Assembly (NCBI GenBank): GCA_938036665.1
Contig: CALHWR010000207.1
Span: 1 to 13,332 of the forward strand
Origin: an uncultured Collinsella sp.
GTDB taxonomy: Bacteria; Actinomycetota; Coriobacteriia; Coriobacteriales; Coriobacteriaceae
Reading direction: 5' to 3'
DNA: 13,332 nucleotides
Below the pieces are notes generated by a model, which saw nothing but the letters and a program-made list of their open reading frames with translations, had not been told where the DNA came from and ran no database searches. Below, piece by piece: positions 7,654-13,332 of this stretch. A program made the position numbers and the translations under genes. How positions within the stretch are numbered: the stretch's first letter is position 1; every line of letters starts with the position of its first letter.

Positions 7654-8832
7654 ATGACCGCAGGTCAAAACCGCATACCCGTGAATCTTGACTATGCCGC
7701 CTCGACGCCCATGCGCGCCGAGGCGCGCCTTGCGCAGCGCGAATATGACGACAGTGAGCTTGCCGGCGTCAACCCCAACTCGCTGCACTCGCTCGGCCGC
7801 AAGGCCGCCGCACGCCTGGAAGTCGCCCGTCGCGAGATAGCCCGTAGCTTTGGCGCACGCGTTCGCCCGTCCGAGATTATCTTGACCAACGGCGGCACCG
7901 AGGCTAACCAGCTGGCGCTGCTCGGTCTTGCCGAGGGCGCTCGTCAGCGCGATCGCAAGCGCAATCGTGTCATCGTTTCGGCCATCGAGCACGATTCGAT
8001 TCTGGACAACCTGCCGCTGCTGCGTGCCGCCGGCTTTTCCGTCGACCTGGTGCAGCCCTGCCGCGCGGGCTACGTTGAGCCTGCCACGCTTGTCGAGCTG
8101 CTCGGCGACGACGTGGCGCTCGTGAGCATTATGGTCGCCAACAACGAGACCGGCGTAGTGCAGCCCATCCGCGAGCTGGCCGCTGCCGCGCATACCGTTG
8201 GCGCCTTGTTTCATACCGATGCCATCCAGGGCTACTTGCATATTCCGCTCGATGTCACCGAGCTGGGCGTCGACGCCATGTCCGTTGCCGCACACAAGAT
8301 TGGCGGTCCCGTGGCGTCCGGCGCGCTCTACGTTAAGACCCGCACGCCGCTGCGCCCCCGCATCTTTGGCGGCGGCCAGGAAGCCGGCCGTCGCGCCGGT
8401 ACGCAGGATCTGCGCACGCAGCTGGCTTTTGCCGCTGCCGCTTCTGTGTTGCTGCCGAATGTGGGCCGGGAACGCGCGACGCTGCAGGCCCTGTCCGATA
8501 AACTCTACGCCACACTTACGGCCCATCCGCGCATTCACGCCACGATGGGCGACTACGCGCAGGCCGATCGTCTGCCAGGTATGGTTTCGATCTACGTCGA
8601 CGGCATGGACTCCGAGGAGCTCATCATCAAGCTCGATGCCGCCGGTTTTGAGGTTTCGGCCGGATCGGCTTGCTCAAGCGGCAGCATGGACCCGAGCCAC
8701 GTGCTCAGCGCCATGGGCATTGGTCGCGAGCAAGCATTGGGCTCGCTGCGTATCTCGTTTGATGACCGCGTGAACCCTTCCGACCTGGATGAGTTCGCCC
8801 AGACGCTGCTCTCGATCGTAGGTGCCGCATGA
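7654..8832 (+). CDS. Cysteine desulfurase (NifS/IscS-like, PLP-dependent)
   Basis: The enzyme removes sulfur from cysteine as a persulfide for Fe-S clusters or tRNA thiolation. The 392-residue product is a class V fold I aminotransferase with the NifS layout: DYAASTP at the N-terminus, GGTEANQLAL (80-89), PLP-stacking H113 in AIEHDSI, NNETG (163-167), D189 in FHTDAIQG, the PLP lysine K215 in VAAHKIGGP, and catalytic C340 in the flexible loop SAGSACSSGS. AGGAGG (7637-7642), inside the rpe 3' end, lies 11 nt before the ATG. No IscU/NifU scaffold is adjacent, so I cannot tell an Fe-S from a tRNA-thiolation role. Its stop overlaps the next start (ATGA). Confidence 0.93.
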   Translation: MTAGQNRIPVNLDYAASTPMRAEARLAQREYDDSELAGVNPNSLHSLGRKAAARLEVARREIARSFGARVRPSEIILTNGGTEANQLALLGLAEGARQRDRKRNRVIVSAIEHDSILDNLPLLRAAGFSVDLVQPCRAGYVEPATLVELLGDDVALVSIMVANNETGVVQPIRELAAAAHTVGALFHTDAIQGYLHIPLDVTELGVDAMSVAAHKIGGPVASGALYVKTRTPLRPRIFGGGQEAGRRAGTQDLRTQLAFAAAASVLLPNVGRERATLQALSDKLYATLTAHPRIHATMGDYAQADRLPGMVSIYVDGMDSEELIIKLDAAGFEVSAGSACSSGSMDPSHVLSAMGIGREQALGSLRISFDDRVNPSDLDEFAQTLLSIVGAA

Positions 8833-9638
8833 TCGTCTCCGAGCTTGAACGTGCGCTGCTGGCGCGCTACCCCAAGGCGGACGCCGAGGGCTGGGATCAT
8901 GTAGGGCTATCTGTGGGAGATCCTGCTGCCGAGATCACCGGCGTCGCCTGCGCACTCGACGCGACCGAGGCCAACGTGCACCGCGCTCTCGAGGCGGGCG
9001 CCAACGTGCTGCTGACTCATCATCCCATCTATATCAAGGCGCCCGAGGCCTTTTGTCCGGCCGATTCCGCACGTCCCCAGTGCAGCGCTGCGCTGTACGA
9101 AGCGGCTCGTTGCGGCGTGAGCATCATCTCGCTTCACACCAACCTGGACCGCTCGCACGAAGCGCGCGTTCGCCTGAGCGATTTGCTGGGCGCAGAGCCC
9201 ATGAGCTCGCTGGAGCATGTGGACGAGCCTGAGCTCACCGGTCTGGGCGCACTTGCGACCCTCCATGACGCCTGCAACCTGCGCGATCTCGCCAATCGTG
9301 CCGCCACGACCTATGGCAGTGACCCGCGCGTATGGGGCGAAGCCGAGCACCCGTGCCGCACCGTTGCCATTCTGGGCGGCTCCCTCGGCGATTTTGGTGA
9401 GCTTGCCATCGCCGCAGGCGCAGATGTTATTGTGACTGGAGAAGCTGGCTACCACGTGGCGCAGGACCTTGCCTTGCGTGGCCTGGGCGTGATACTACTC
9501 GGCCACGACCGCTCCGAAGAGCCGTTCGTGGATATCTTGATGAACTCTGCAGTTGACGCCGGGGTCGACCCCCGTCATACGATTAAAATACTGAACCCTT
9601 GCCAATGGTGGACTGTGACAAAAGGAGAGAACTTATGA
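8829..9638 (+). CDS. Nif3-like dinuclear metal centre hexameric protein (DUF34)
   Basis: The 269-residue protein belongs to the Nif3/YbgI/YqfO family, toroidal hexamers with a dinuclear metal site and no firmly agreed function (links to GTP cyclohydrolase I-type activity or metal handling have been proposed). Metal ligands visible are H64-H65 in LLTHHP, the Asp in HTNLDR (D107), and His/Glu in GHDRSEEPF near the C-terminus. The N-terminal GWDHVGLSVG matches the family WDxxGL motif. The family's optional inserted domain appears absent or short. The ATG overlaps the desulfurase stop by 4 nt, and the stop overlaps the next ATG in the same way. Nif3-like genes commonly sit just before a coiled-coil/zinc-ribbon gene in actinobacteria, as seen here. 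Confidence 0.92.
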   Translation: MIVSELERALLARYPKADAEGWDHVGLSVGDPAAEITGVACALDATEANVHRALEAGANVLLTHHPIYIKAPEAFCPADSARPQCSAALYEAARCGVSIISLHTNLDRSHEARVRLSDLLGAEPMSSLEHVDEPELTGLGALATLHDACNLRDLANRAATTYGSDPRVWGEAEHPCRTVAILGGSLGDFGELAIAAGADVIVTGEAGYHVAQDLALRGLGVILLGHDRSEEPFVDILMNSAVDAGVDPRHTIKILNPCQWWTVTKGENL

Positions 9639-10354
9639 GCGCCGGCGCTACGCTACTCAAGCTGCAACAGATCGATTTGGAGCTCGCCCGCAACAAGAGC
9701 GAACTTGCCAATATGCCGGAGCTCAAGGAGCTCGCTTCCAAGCGCAAGACCTATGTGAAGCTCAAGTCCGAGATGACCAAGCTCTACGCCCAGCGCAAGG
9801 ACCTGGACATTGAGCTCGACGATCTCAACACTACCGAGATCCAGACCAATAACGCCATCGAGGCCGCCAAGAAGCGTCACGTCGATGGTTCTGACTACCG
9901 CGAGGTGCAGGACCTGGAGAACGAGCTTGCCACCCTGGCCAAGCGCCTGGACAAGGTCGAGCACACCCGCAAGGACGTCGTTGTCGCCCATAAGGAGGCG
10001 CTCGACCGCGAGACTCGCGCGCAGGCCATCATCGCCAAGTTCGAGGAGGGCGTGAAGGCCGATACCAAGGCCGCCCGCGCCAAGGCCGCCGACCTGCAGG
10101 CCCAGATCGATGCCGCCACCAAGGAGCGCACCGCCCTTGCCGCTACGCTGCCGACCGACGTGCTCACCGACTACGAGCGCCTGCTCAAGCAGTTCCGCGG
10201 CCTGGCTGTTGAGACCATCCAGGGTAACATCCCTACGGTCTGCCACACCGCGCTGCAGGCTTCGTCCATGAGCGACCTCAACCACGACGGTAGGTCAATT
10301 ACGCACTGCCCATACTGCCACCGCCTGCTGGTGCTCCCGAGCAAGGAAGCGTAA
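9635..10354 (+). CDS. Coiled-coil protein with C-terminal C4-type zinc-ribbon-like domain (degenerate)
   Basis: The 239-residue product is mostly heptad-rich charged helix (about residues 8-170, Leu/Lys/Glu/Ala-rich), followed by a short ribbon. This is the architecture of the C4-type zinc ribbon/CT398-like family often paired with nif3; its function is unknown. The second knuckle is intact (CPYC, C225 and C228). The first, normally CxxCH, keeps only C203-H204, with Pro at the first cysteine position, so a canonical four-Cys site is not present. The frame is open to 9599, but the ATG at 9635 is chosen for AAAGGAGAG (9621-9629) and for the ATGA overlap with the preceding gene. The start residues MSAGATLLKLQQIDLEL match the expected helix start. 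Confidence 0.87.
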   Translation: MSAGATLLKLQQIDLELARNKSELANMPELKELASKRKTYVKLKSEMTKLYAQRKDLDIELDDLNTTEIQTNNAIEAAKKRHVDGSDYREVQDLENELATLAKRLDKVEHTRKDVVVAHKEALDRETRAQAIIAKFEEGVKADTKAARAKAADLQAQIDAATKERTALAATLPTDVLTDYERLLKQFRGLAVETIQGNIPTVCHTALQASSMSDLNHDGRSITHCPYCHRLLVLPSKEA

Positions 10355-10357
10355 ACG

Positions 10358-11569
10358 ATGGCGGCGCCCAACAATTCAATGCAACTTGAGGGAAAAACGA
10401 TCCTGTTGGGCATTACCGGCGGGATCGCCGCCTATAAGTCGTGCAATATCGTGCGCCTGATGCAAAAGCGCGGCGCGCGCGTCAAGGTCGTTATGAGCGA
10501 GCATGCCACCGAGTTTGTGGGCCCGCTCACCTTCCGTGCGCTCACCAACGAGCCCGTCGCCGTGGGCCTGTTCGACGACCCCTCCGACCCCATCCACCAC
10601 ATTTCACTGGCCCAGGAGCCCGATCTGGTGGTCGTGGCGCCCGCGACGGCCAATATCATCGCCAAGATGGCCAACGGCATTGCCGATGACCTGATTTCTA
10701 CGACGCTGCTCGCCACGCCGCGACCCATTGTGATCGCGCCGGCCATGAACAATGGCATGTGGAAGGCGCCGGCAACCCAGGCCAATATGGCCACGCTGCG
10801 CGACCGCGGGGTGCACGTGGTTGGGCCCGGTAGTGGCTACCTTGCCTGCGGCGACGTGGACACGGGGCGCATGAGCGAGCCCGAGGAAGTCGTCGAGGCC
10901 GTCTGCGAGGTATTCAACCCCGCACCCCAGGACCTTGCAGGCAAGCGCATCGTCATCACTGCCGGTCCTACGCACGAACCGATCGACCCCGTACGTTTTA
11001 TTGGAAACCGATCGTCGGGCAAGATGGGCATCGCCCTGGCGGGGGAGGCCGCTCGCCGCGGTGCCGAGGTCACGCTCGTGCTGGGACCGACATCGCTCGA
11101 TGTTCCTCGCGGCGTAAAGTGCGTGCGCGTGCAGACCGCCGCAGAGATGCTGCAGGCGGCGTTAAACGCCTTCCAGACGGCCGACGCTGCCATTTGCGCT
11201 GCGGCCGTCGCCGACTACACGCCCGCGGCCCCTGCCGACCATAAGCTCAAAAAGGCCAACGAGCGCCTGGATCGCGTCGAGCTCGTCGAGACCGTTGATA
11301 TTTTGGCTGAGCTCTCGCGCCAAAAGGGAGGGCGGTGCGTGATTGGCTTTGCAGCCGAGACCGATAACGTTGTGGAGTACGCTGAGCGTAAATTGGCCCG
11401 CAAGGGCTGCGATGCGATCATCGCCAACGATGTTTCGCGCGCCGATTCGGGCTTTGGAACTGATACCAATAAGGCTTGGATCGTGAGCACATCAGGGACG
11501 CAGGAACTTCCCGTGCTAACAAAACCCCAGCTCGCAGATACAATTTTGGACTTGCTCAAAAATAATTAA
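10358..11569 (+). CDS. coaBC: Bifunctional phosphopantothenoylcysteine decarboxylase / phosphopantothenate-cysteine ligase
   Basis: This flavoprotein makes 4'-phosphopantetheine for coenzyme A: CoaB joins phosphopantothenate and cysteine, and CoaC decarboxylates the product. The 403 residues match the family. The CoaC part has GITGGIAAYKS (18-28), active-site H81 (HHIS), the FMN/substrate loop PAMN (128-131) and catalytic C164 in GSGYLACGDVDTGRM. The CoaB part has ITAGPTHEPIDPVRFIGN, SSGKMG, AAVADYTP, HKLKK with the conserved lysine near 297-300, GFAAETDN and DAIIANDVS. AAGGAAG (10343-10349) supports the ATG at 10358; an in-frame ATG at 10379 is an alternative. It ends the operon. A long inverted repeat overlaps its last codons. 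Confidence 0.97.
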   Translation: MAAPNNSMQLEGKTILLGITGGIAAYKSCNIVRLMQKRGARVKVVMSEHATEFVGPLTFRALTNEPVAVGLFDDPSDPIHHISLAQEPDLVVVAPATANIIAKMANGIADDLISTTLLATPRPIVIAPAMNNGMWKAPATQANMATLRDRGVHVVGPGSGYLACGDVDTGRMSEPEEVVEAVCEVFNPAPQDLAGKRIVITAGPTHEPIDPVRFIGNRSSGKMGIALAGEAARRGAEVTLVLGPTSLDVPRGVKCVRVQTAAEMLQAALNAFQTADAAICAAAVADYTPAAPADHKLKKANERLDRVELVETVDILAELSRQKGGRCVIGFAAETDNVVEYAERKLARKGCDAIIANDVSRADSGFGTDTNKAWIVSTSGTQELPVLTKPQLADTILDLLKNN

Positions 11570-11595
11570 AAAAGTTCTTGCACAAGTCCAAAGTT
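11542..11595. repeat. Long inverted repeat spanning the coaBC end and tRNA promoter
   Basis: The arms are 11542-11554 and 11583-11595. They pair over 13 bp (12 Watson-Crick pairs and one G-T), with a perfect core TTTGGACTTG / CAAGTCCAAA and a 28-nt AT-rich loop. The loop contains the coaBC stop and most of the -35 box of the tRNA promoter. No T-run follows, so it is not a standard intrinsic terminator. It could be a 3' stabilising hairpin of the operon mRNA or a regulatory site; the function is not determinable. Confidence 0.6.
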
Positions 11596-11610
11596 TCGGG
11601 TTAATATACT
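11578..11610 (+). promoter_or_regulatory. Probable sigma70-type promoter for tRNA-Pro
   Basis: TTGCAC (11578-11583) is a good -35. TAATAT (11602-11607) follows after 18 nt as a -10; TATACT (11605-11610) is an overlapping alternative at 21 nt. Transcription would begin about 30-35 nt before the tRNA, giving a short 5' leader. It is the only clear AT-rich promoter-like site on the + strand of the window and sits directly before the tRNA. Confidence 0.7.
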
Positions 11611-11649
11611 CCCTGTTGCGAGCGAGAGCAGAGCAACAAACAAAAGCTT

Positions 11650-11726
<77 letters not shown>

Positions 11727-11735
11727 GAAGTTTCC

Positions 11736-11770
11736 AGGTCAGGCACTTAGTGCCTGACCTTTTTTGTTTT
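11736..11770 (+). terminator. Intrinsic terminator of tRNA-Pro
   Basis: A perfect 11-bp stem (AGGTCAGGCAC at 11736-11746 with GTGCCTGACCT at 11750-11760) and a TTA loop are followed by a T-rich tract to 11770 (six T, G, four T). It starts 9 nt after the tRNA CCA end. This is a strong rho-independent terminator for + strand transcription. Confidence 0.95.
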
Positions 11771-11798
11771 AAGCAATTGCTTAATTTTGATTAAGCAA
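11769..11798. repeat. Alternating triple octamer TTAAGCAA / TTGCTTAA
   Basis: TTAAGCAA (11769-11776) abuts its reverse complement TTGCTTAA (11777-11784), making a perfect 16-bp palindrome. After the 6-nt TTTTGA, TTAAGCAA returns at 11791-11798, so the second and third copies form an 8-6-8 inverted repeat. It follows immediately on the tRNA terminator tract. It could be an operator, a recombinase arm site near a tRNA, or a secondary hairpin; nothing in the window decides this. Confidence 0.6.
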
Positions 11799-12189
11799 CA
11801 GGGTGCCAAAAATCTACCTGCGCGATAATCACCTTTTGCGGCTACTTGCGCGTTTTGCACACGCTTGAGCCGATTTATTAACGCGATATGAATCTACATA
11901 CGCGTAGCTGGTATACAGCCGAGTATTGGCTGTATTTATCGCGGCGATTAACACAGATATAGCGATTGTAACGAACAAGCGTGTCGCTGTATTTATTCCA
12001 GTAGGTCACTTGATCGGTGGACAAGTGGGCTGTTGCAACGAAACGCCAAGCGGGATGAACTCTATACGAGGGCGCCGCAAAGGTAATGACAGGGGAGTAC
12101 GGCGGGCGCTCTGAGAGCCGCTGCATGACCCCATTTCCCCTCAACCCGACTACCTGTGCCACGAACATCAGACCGTTCGAGTAACCGTC
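11799..12189. other. AT-richer spacer between tRNA-Pro and the pilin-like gene
   Basis: About 390 bp without a confident intact gene. It is visibly less GC-rich than the operon. It holds a hairpin-forming repeat ATACAGCC/GGCTGTAT (11913-11920 and 11928-11935, 7-nt loop), an 11-bp direct repeat GCTGTATTTAT (11929-11939 and 11986-11996), and a minus-strand open frame that looks like a gene remnant. No reverse transcriptase, integrase, tRNA-end duplication or CRISPR-like array is visible. Confidence 0.6.
11878..12168 (-). pseudogene. Minus-strand frame with a lectin-like C-terminal motif; possible gene remnant
   Basis: From ATG 12168 to TAA 11878 the minus strand encodes 96 residues, with no ribosome-binding site before the ATG; the open frame itself runs further into the 3' end of the pilin-like gene in another frame. 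Its middle contains APSYRVHPAWRF, which aligns with ASLCVCPAWCF at the end of the neighbouring pilin-like protein. The DNA at 12040-12060 matches 12251-12271 at 15 of 21 positions, and all six differences are transitions. I read this as a leftover 3' end of a related gene, with sequence continuing past the motif. The first half (around GNGVMQRLSERP) could instead recall phage tail-fibre segments. No function is assigned, and it may simply be non-coding. Confidence 0.3.
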
Positions 12190-12224
12190 AAAAGAAAAGC
12201 CCGCGCGAAGTTGCGCAGGCTTTT
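12190..12224 (-). terminator. Intrinsic terminator of the pilin-like gene
   Basis: Read on the minus strand, AAAAGCCTGCGC (12224-12213) pairs with GCGCGGGCTTTT (12206-12195) over 12 bp around a 6-nt loop, followed by CTTTT. One pair is G-U in minus-strand RNA but a C-A mismatch in plus-strand RNA, so the structure is selected for minus-strand transcription. It begins 24 nt after the stop codon. In DGR systems a hairpin just downstream of the variable region can also aid retrohoming, so a second role is conceivable. Confidence 0.85.
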
Positions 12225-12228
12225 CGCT

Positions 12229-12252
12229 AGACAAGCTAGAAGACAGGCTAGA
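12229..12252. repeat. Tandem 12-mer repeat across the pilin-like gene stop codon
   Basis: AGACAAGCTAGA (12229-12240) is followed directly by AGACAGGCTAGA (12241-12252), identical at 11 of 12 positions. A partial third copy GCTAGA lies at 12226-12231. The second copy contains the stop codon of the minus-strand gene (12248-12250). It may be a slippage duplication at the gene's 3' end. Confidence 0.65.
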
Positions 12253-13237
12253 AGCACCAAGCGGGGCAGACGCAAAGCGAAGCGCTCGCGTCGTCGCCAC
12301 GCGACGGCCTGCCAGTGCCGGTGACGTCGAGGAAGCACGCAGAAAGTTTCGGTAACACCGAACGCTCCCACCATAAGCTGCTAATGGCAATGGCAGAGTT
12401 GGGATTATCGTTATTCGTCACCTTGCCCTTGAAGGCCTCGTACTGGCTACCCTCGGAGGAACTCCAGGGGTAGTCAGAGGCCCAAAGGGAAGTGAAGTCG
12501 GAGGTCCAATGGGAGGTGCAGGGCGCGATCTCGGAGTAGCTGAGAAGGAACAGCCTGTCCGAGGTCGCGGTTACGGCGGCGTTCTTATCGATTCCGCCGA
12601 CGTTGTTCGTGAGCTTCCTGACGGTCTTCACCTTGGACTGGAAATCGGGCGGCATGAGGCTCCAGATCTCGCCGGAGTTCATCTTCGCACGGAGCTCCGA
12701 CTTCTCCCAGCCACCGGCGTTGGTGTCGGTGGCGTTCATGCGGGGCGAAATACCCGTCGAGGTGGTGAGGAACGTCAGCCCCGCCTTGCCCGAGCCGTCG
12801 GCCAAATCGTCATGGTTGATGCCGATGATGCGGTATTCGAGCGTCTTCCCATCGGTGAGCTTCATCTTGAACTTGGTGCCGACATCCATGGCGGCCTTCG
12901 CCTTGGCGTAGGCGGGAGACGCCTTGCCCTTCGTGGCGATGTCCTCTGCCACGGCCTTCTGCTCACCGAGCGTCCAGTCCTTCGCGTCCTTGGCGATGGC
13001 CGCCTGGACGGTCGCGGAATCGGCCCCTGTGGAGCCGCCACCGGATGTTCCACCGTCCTCGACGCCACCGGTCGCCCCGCTGTTCACCGTGTTGCCGACC
13101 AGGTTGAACTGGTTTCGGATGGCCCCGGCCACGCTGGGTCCCGCGAACACGAACACCAGGCCGATGACCGCGATAATCAGGACGTACTCGATGATAGATT
13201 GCCCACGAAGGCGGATACCTCTAGGAGATACCCCCAT
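12248..13237 (-). CDS. Flp/type IVb-like prepilin fused to a DUF6273-type domain; candidate DGR target
   Basis: The 329-residue protein is probably exported and assembled or anchored at the surface. A short basic leader ends in RG at residue 12. The next residues QSIIEY put Glu at +5 of the mature chain, as in Flp/TadE-like prepilins, and a hydrophobic helix follows to about residue 35. Residues 52-72 are a Gly/Ser/Thr linker. From about 118 to the end the sequence matches the style of DUF6273: FKMKLTDGKTLEYRIIGI, WEKSELRAKMN, DRLFLLSYSEI, GSQYEAF, then WWERS (289-293) and VCPAWCF (323-329). Domain naming is from memory. The ATG at 13237 is the only start after an in-frame TGA, yet no Shine-Dalgarno precedes it. 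It faces all other genes of the window, with no tad assembly genes beside it. Confidence 0.8.
   Translation of the reverse strand: MGVSPRGIRLRGQSIIEYVLIIAVIGLVFVFAGPSVAGAIRNQFNLVGNTVNSGATGGVEDGGTSGGGSTGADSATVQAAIAKDAKDWTLGEQKAVAEDIATKGKASPAYAKAKAAMDVGTKFKMKLTDGKTLEYRIIGINHDDLADGSGKAGLTFLTTSTGISPRMNATDTNAGGWEKSELRAKMNSGEIWSLMPPDFQSKVKTVRKLTNNVGGIDKNAAVTATSDRLFLLSYSEIAPCTSHWTSDFTSLWASDYPWSSSEGSQYEAFKGKVTNNDNPNSAIAISSLWWERSVLPKLSACFLDVTGTGRPSRGDDASASLCVCPAWCF
12251..12361 (-). other. Candidate DGR variable region (VR) at the 3' end of the pilin-like gene
   Basis: Codons 293-329 (S to F) carry irregular residues at sites that in related DUF6273 proteins, as I recall, are Asn-rich: around PKLSACF, LDVTGTGRP and GDDASASLC. 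Framework residues are kept (WWERS, P, F, V, G, P, AS, S, VCPAWCF). Asn codons in a template (AAY) become any residue under adenine mutagenesis, and no Asn remains in this stretch, while the preceding segment (NNDNPN, 275-280) still has several. The invariant GC-rich end (12251-12271) would be the initiation-of-mutagenic-homing site. No template repeat or reverse transcriptase lies in the window, so this is a hypothesis. Confidence 0.5.
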
Positions 13238-13252
13238 TACAGTCTGAAATAG

Positions 13253-13274
13253 GCCATCGATAAATTTCGATGGC
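13253..13274. repeat. 8-bp inverted repeat just upstream of the pilin-like gene
   Basis: GCCATCGA (13253-13260) and TCGATGGC (13267-13274) are perfect inverted arms around the 6-nt centre TAAATT. The repeat lies 16 nt before the ATG of the minus-strand gene, next to where a ribosome-binding site would be expected, so it could be an operator or a 5'-leader hairpin. From 13275 to the window edge I see no gene or promoter, only a small GCCCC/GGGGC palindrome at 13308-13319. Confidence 0.55.
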
Positions 13275-13332
13275 GATCATTCGGCGCATTGCCTACGATA
13301 CGGGCAAGCCCCGAGGGGCCGCCGATCGGGCG

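Noticed and set aside
11926..12114. 62-residue plus-strand frame in the spacer with a hydrophobic start
   Set aside because: It needs a TTG start, has no ribosome-binding site or recognisable motif, and overlaps hairpin-forming repeats.
11771..12189. A DGR template repeat or RNA in the spacer
   Set aside because: Only a 21-bp stretch resembles the VR end. Its mismatches are transitions not confined to adenines, and the adjoining ~80 bp does not match the VR, so it is not a working template.
12509..13252. 247-residue plus-strand frame opposite the pilin-like gene
   Set aside because: Arg/Gly/Val-rich shadow with no motifs; the minus strand carries the prepilin and DUF6273 features and the directional terminator.

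Overview
The window looks like a chromosomal segment of a high-GC Gram-positive bacterium. Protein style and gene order best fit the Coriobacteriia (Collinsella-like gut Actinobacteria). This rests on recognition only; no database search was possible. It has two parts: a dense housekeeping operon on the + strand (about 1-11570), and a tRNA-Pro gene followed by an AT-richer spacer and one opposing cell-surface gene (about 11600-13332).

Housekeeping run, all + strand: the C-terminal tail of an upstream gene (perhaps an RluB-type pseudouridine synthase), then cmk (CMP kinase), plsC (acyltransferase), ispH (last step of the MEP isoprenoid pathway), a PDZ/radical-SAM DUF512 protein, der (ribosome-assembly GTPase), plsY, gpsA, rpe, a NifS/IscS-type cysteine desulfurase, a Nif3-like metal protein, a coiled-coil protein with a degenerate zinc ribbon, and coaBC. 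From cmk to coaBC the gaps are -8 to 18 nt, so these twelve genes have no room for internal terminators and are probably largely co-transcribed and translationally coupled. GpsA, PlsY and PlsC together cover glycerol-3-phosphate production and both acylations to phosphatidic acid. IspH and the DUF512 protein carry Fe-S cysteine motifs, and a cysteine desulfurase lies in the same run.

After coaBC come a long inverted repeat, a sigma70-like promoter, tRNA-Pro(GGG) with encoded CCA, and a strong intrinsic terminator. Next is a spacer of about 420 bp with palindromic repeats and a minus-strand frame that looks like a gene remnant. The last kilobase carries a minus-strand gene for a 329-residue protein: a Flp/type IVb-like prepilin N-terminus, a Gly/Ser/Thr linker, and a DUF6273-type C-terminal domain. 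Its last ~35 codons resemble the variable region of a diversity-generating retroelement (DGR) target. No reverse transcriptase or template repeat is in the window. This possible pilin-borne hypervariable lectin-like domain, with a related C-terminal fragment downstream, is the most interesting signal here.
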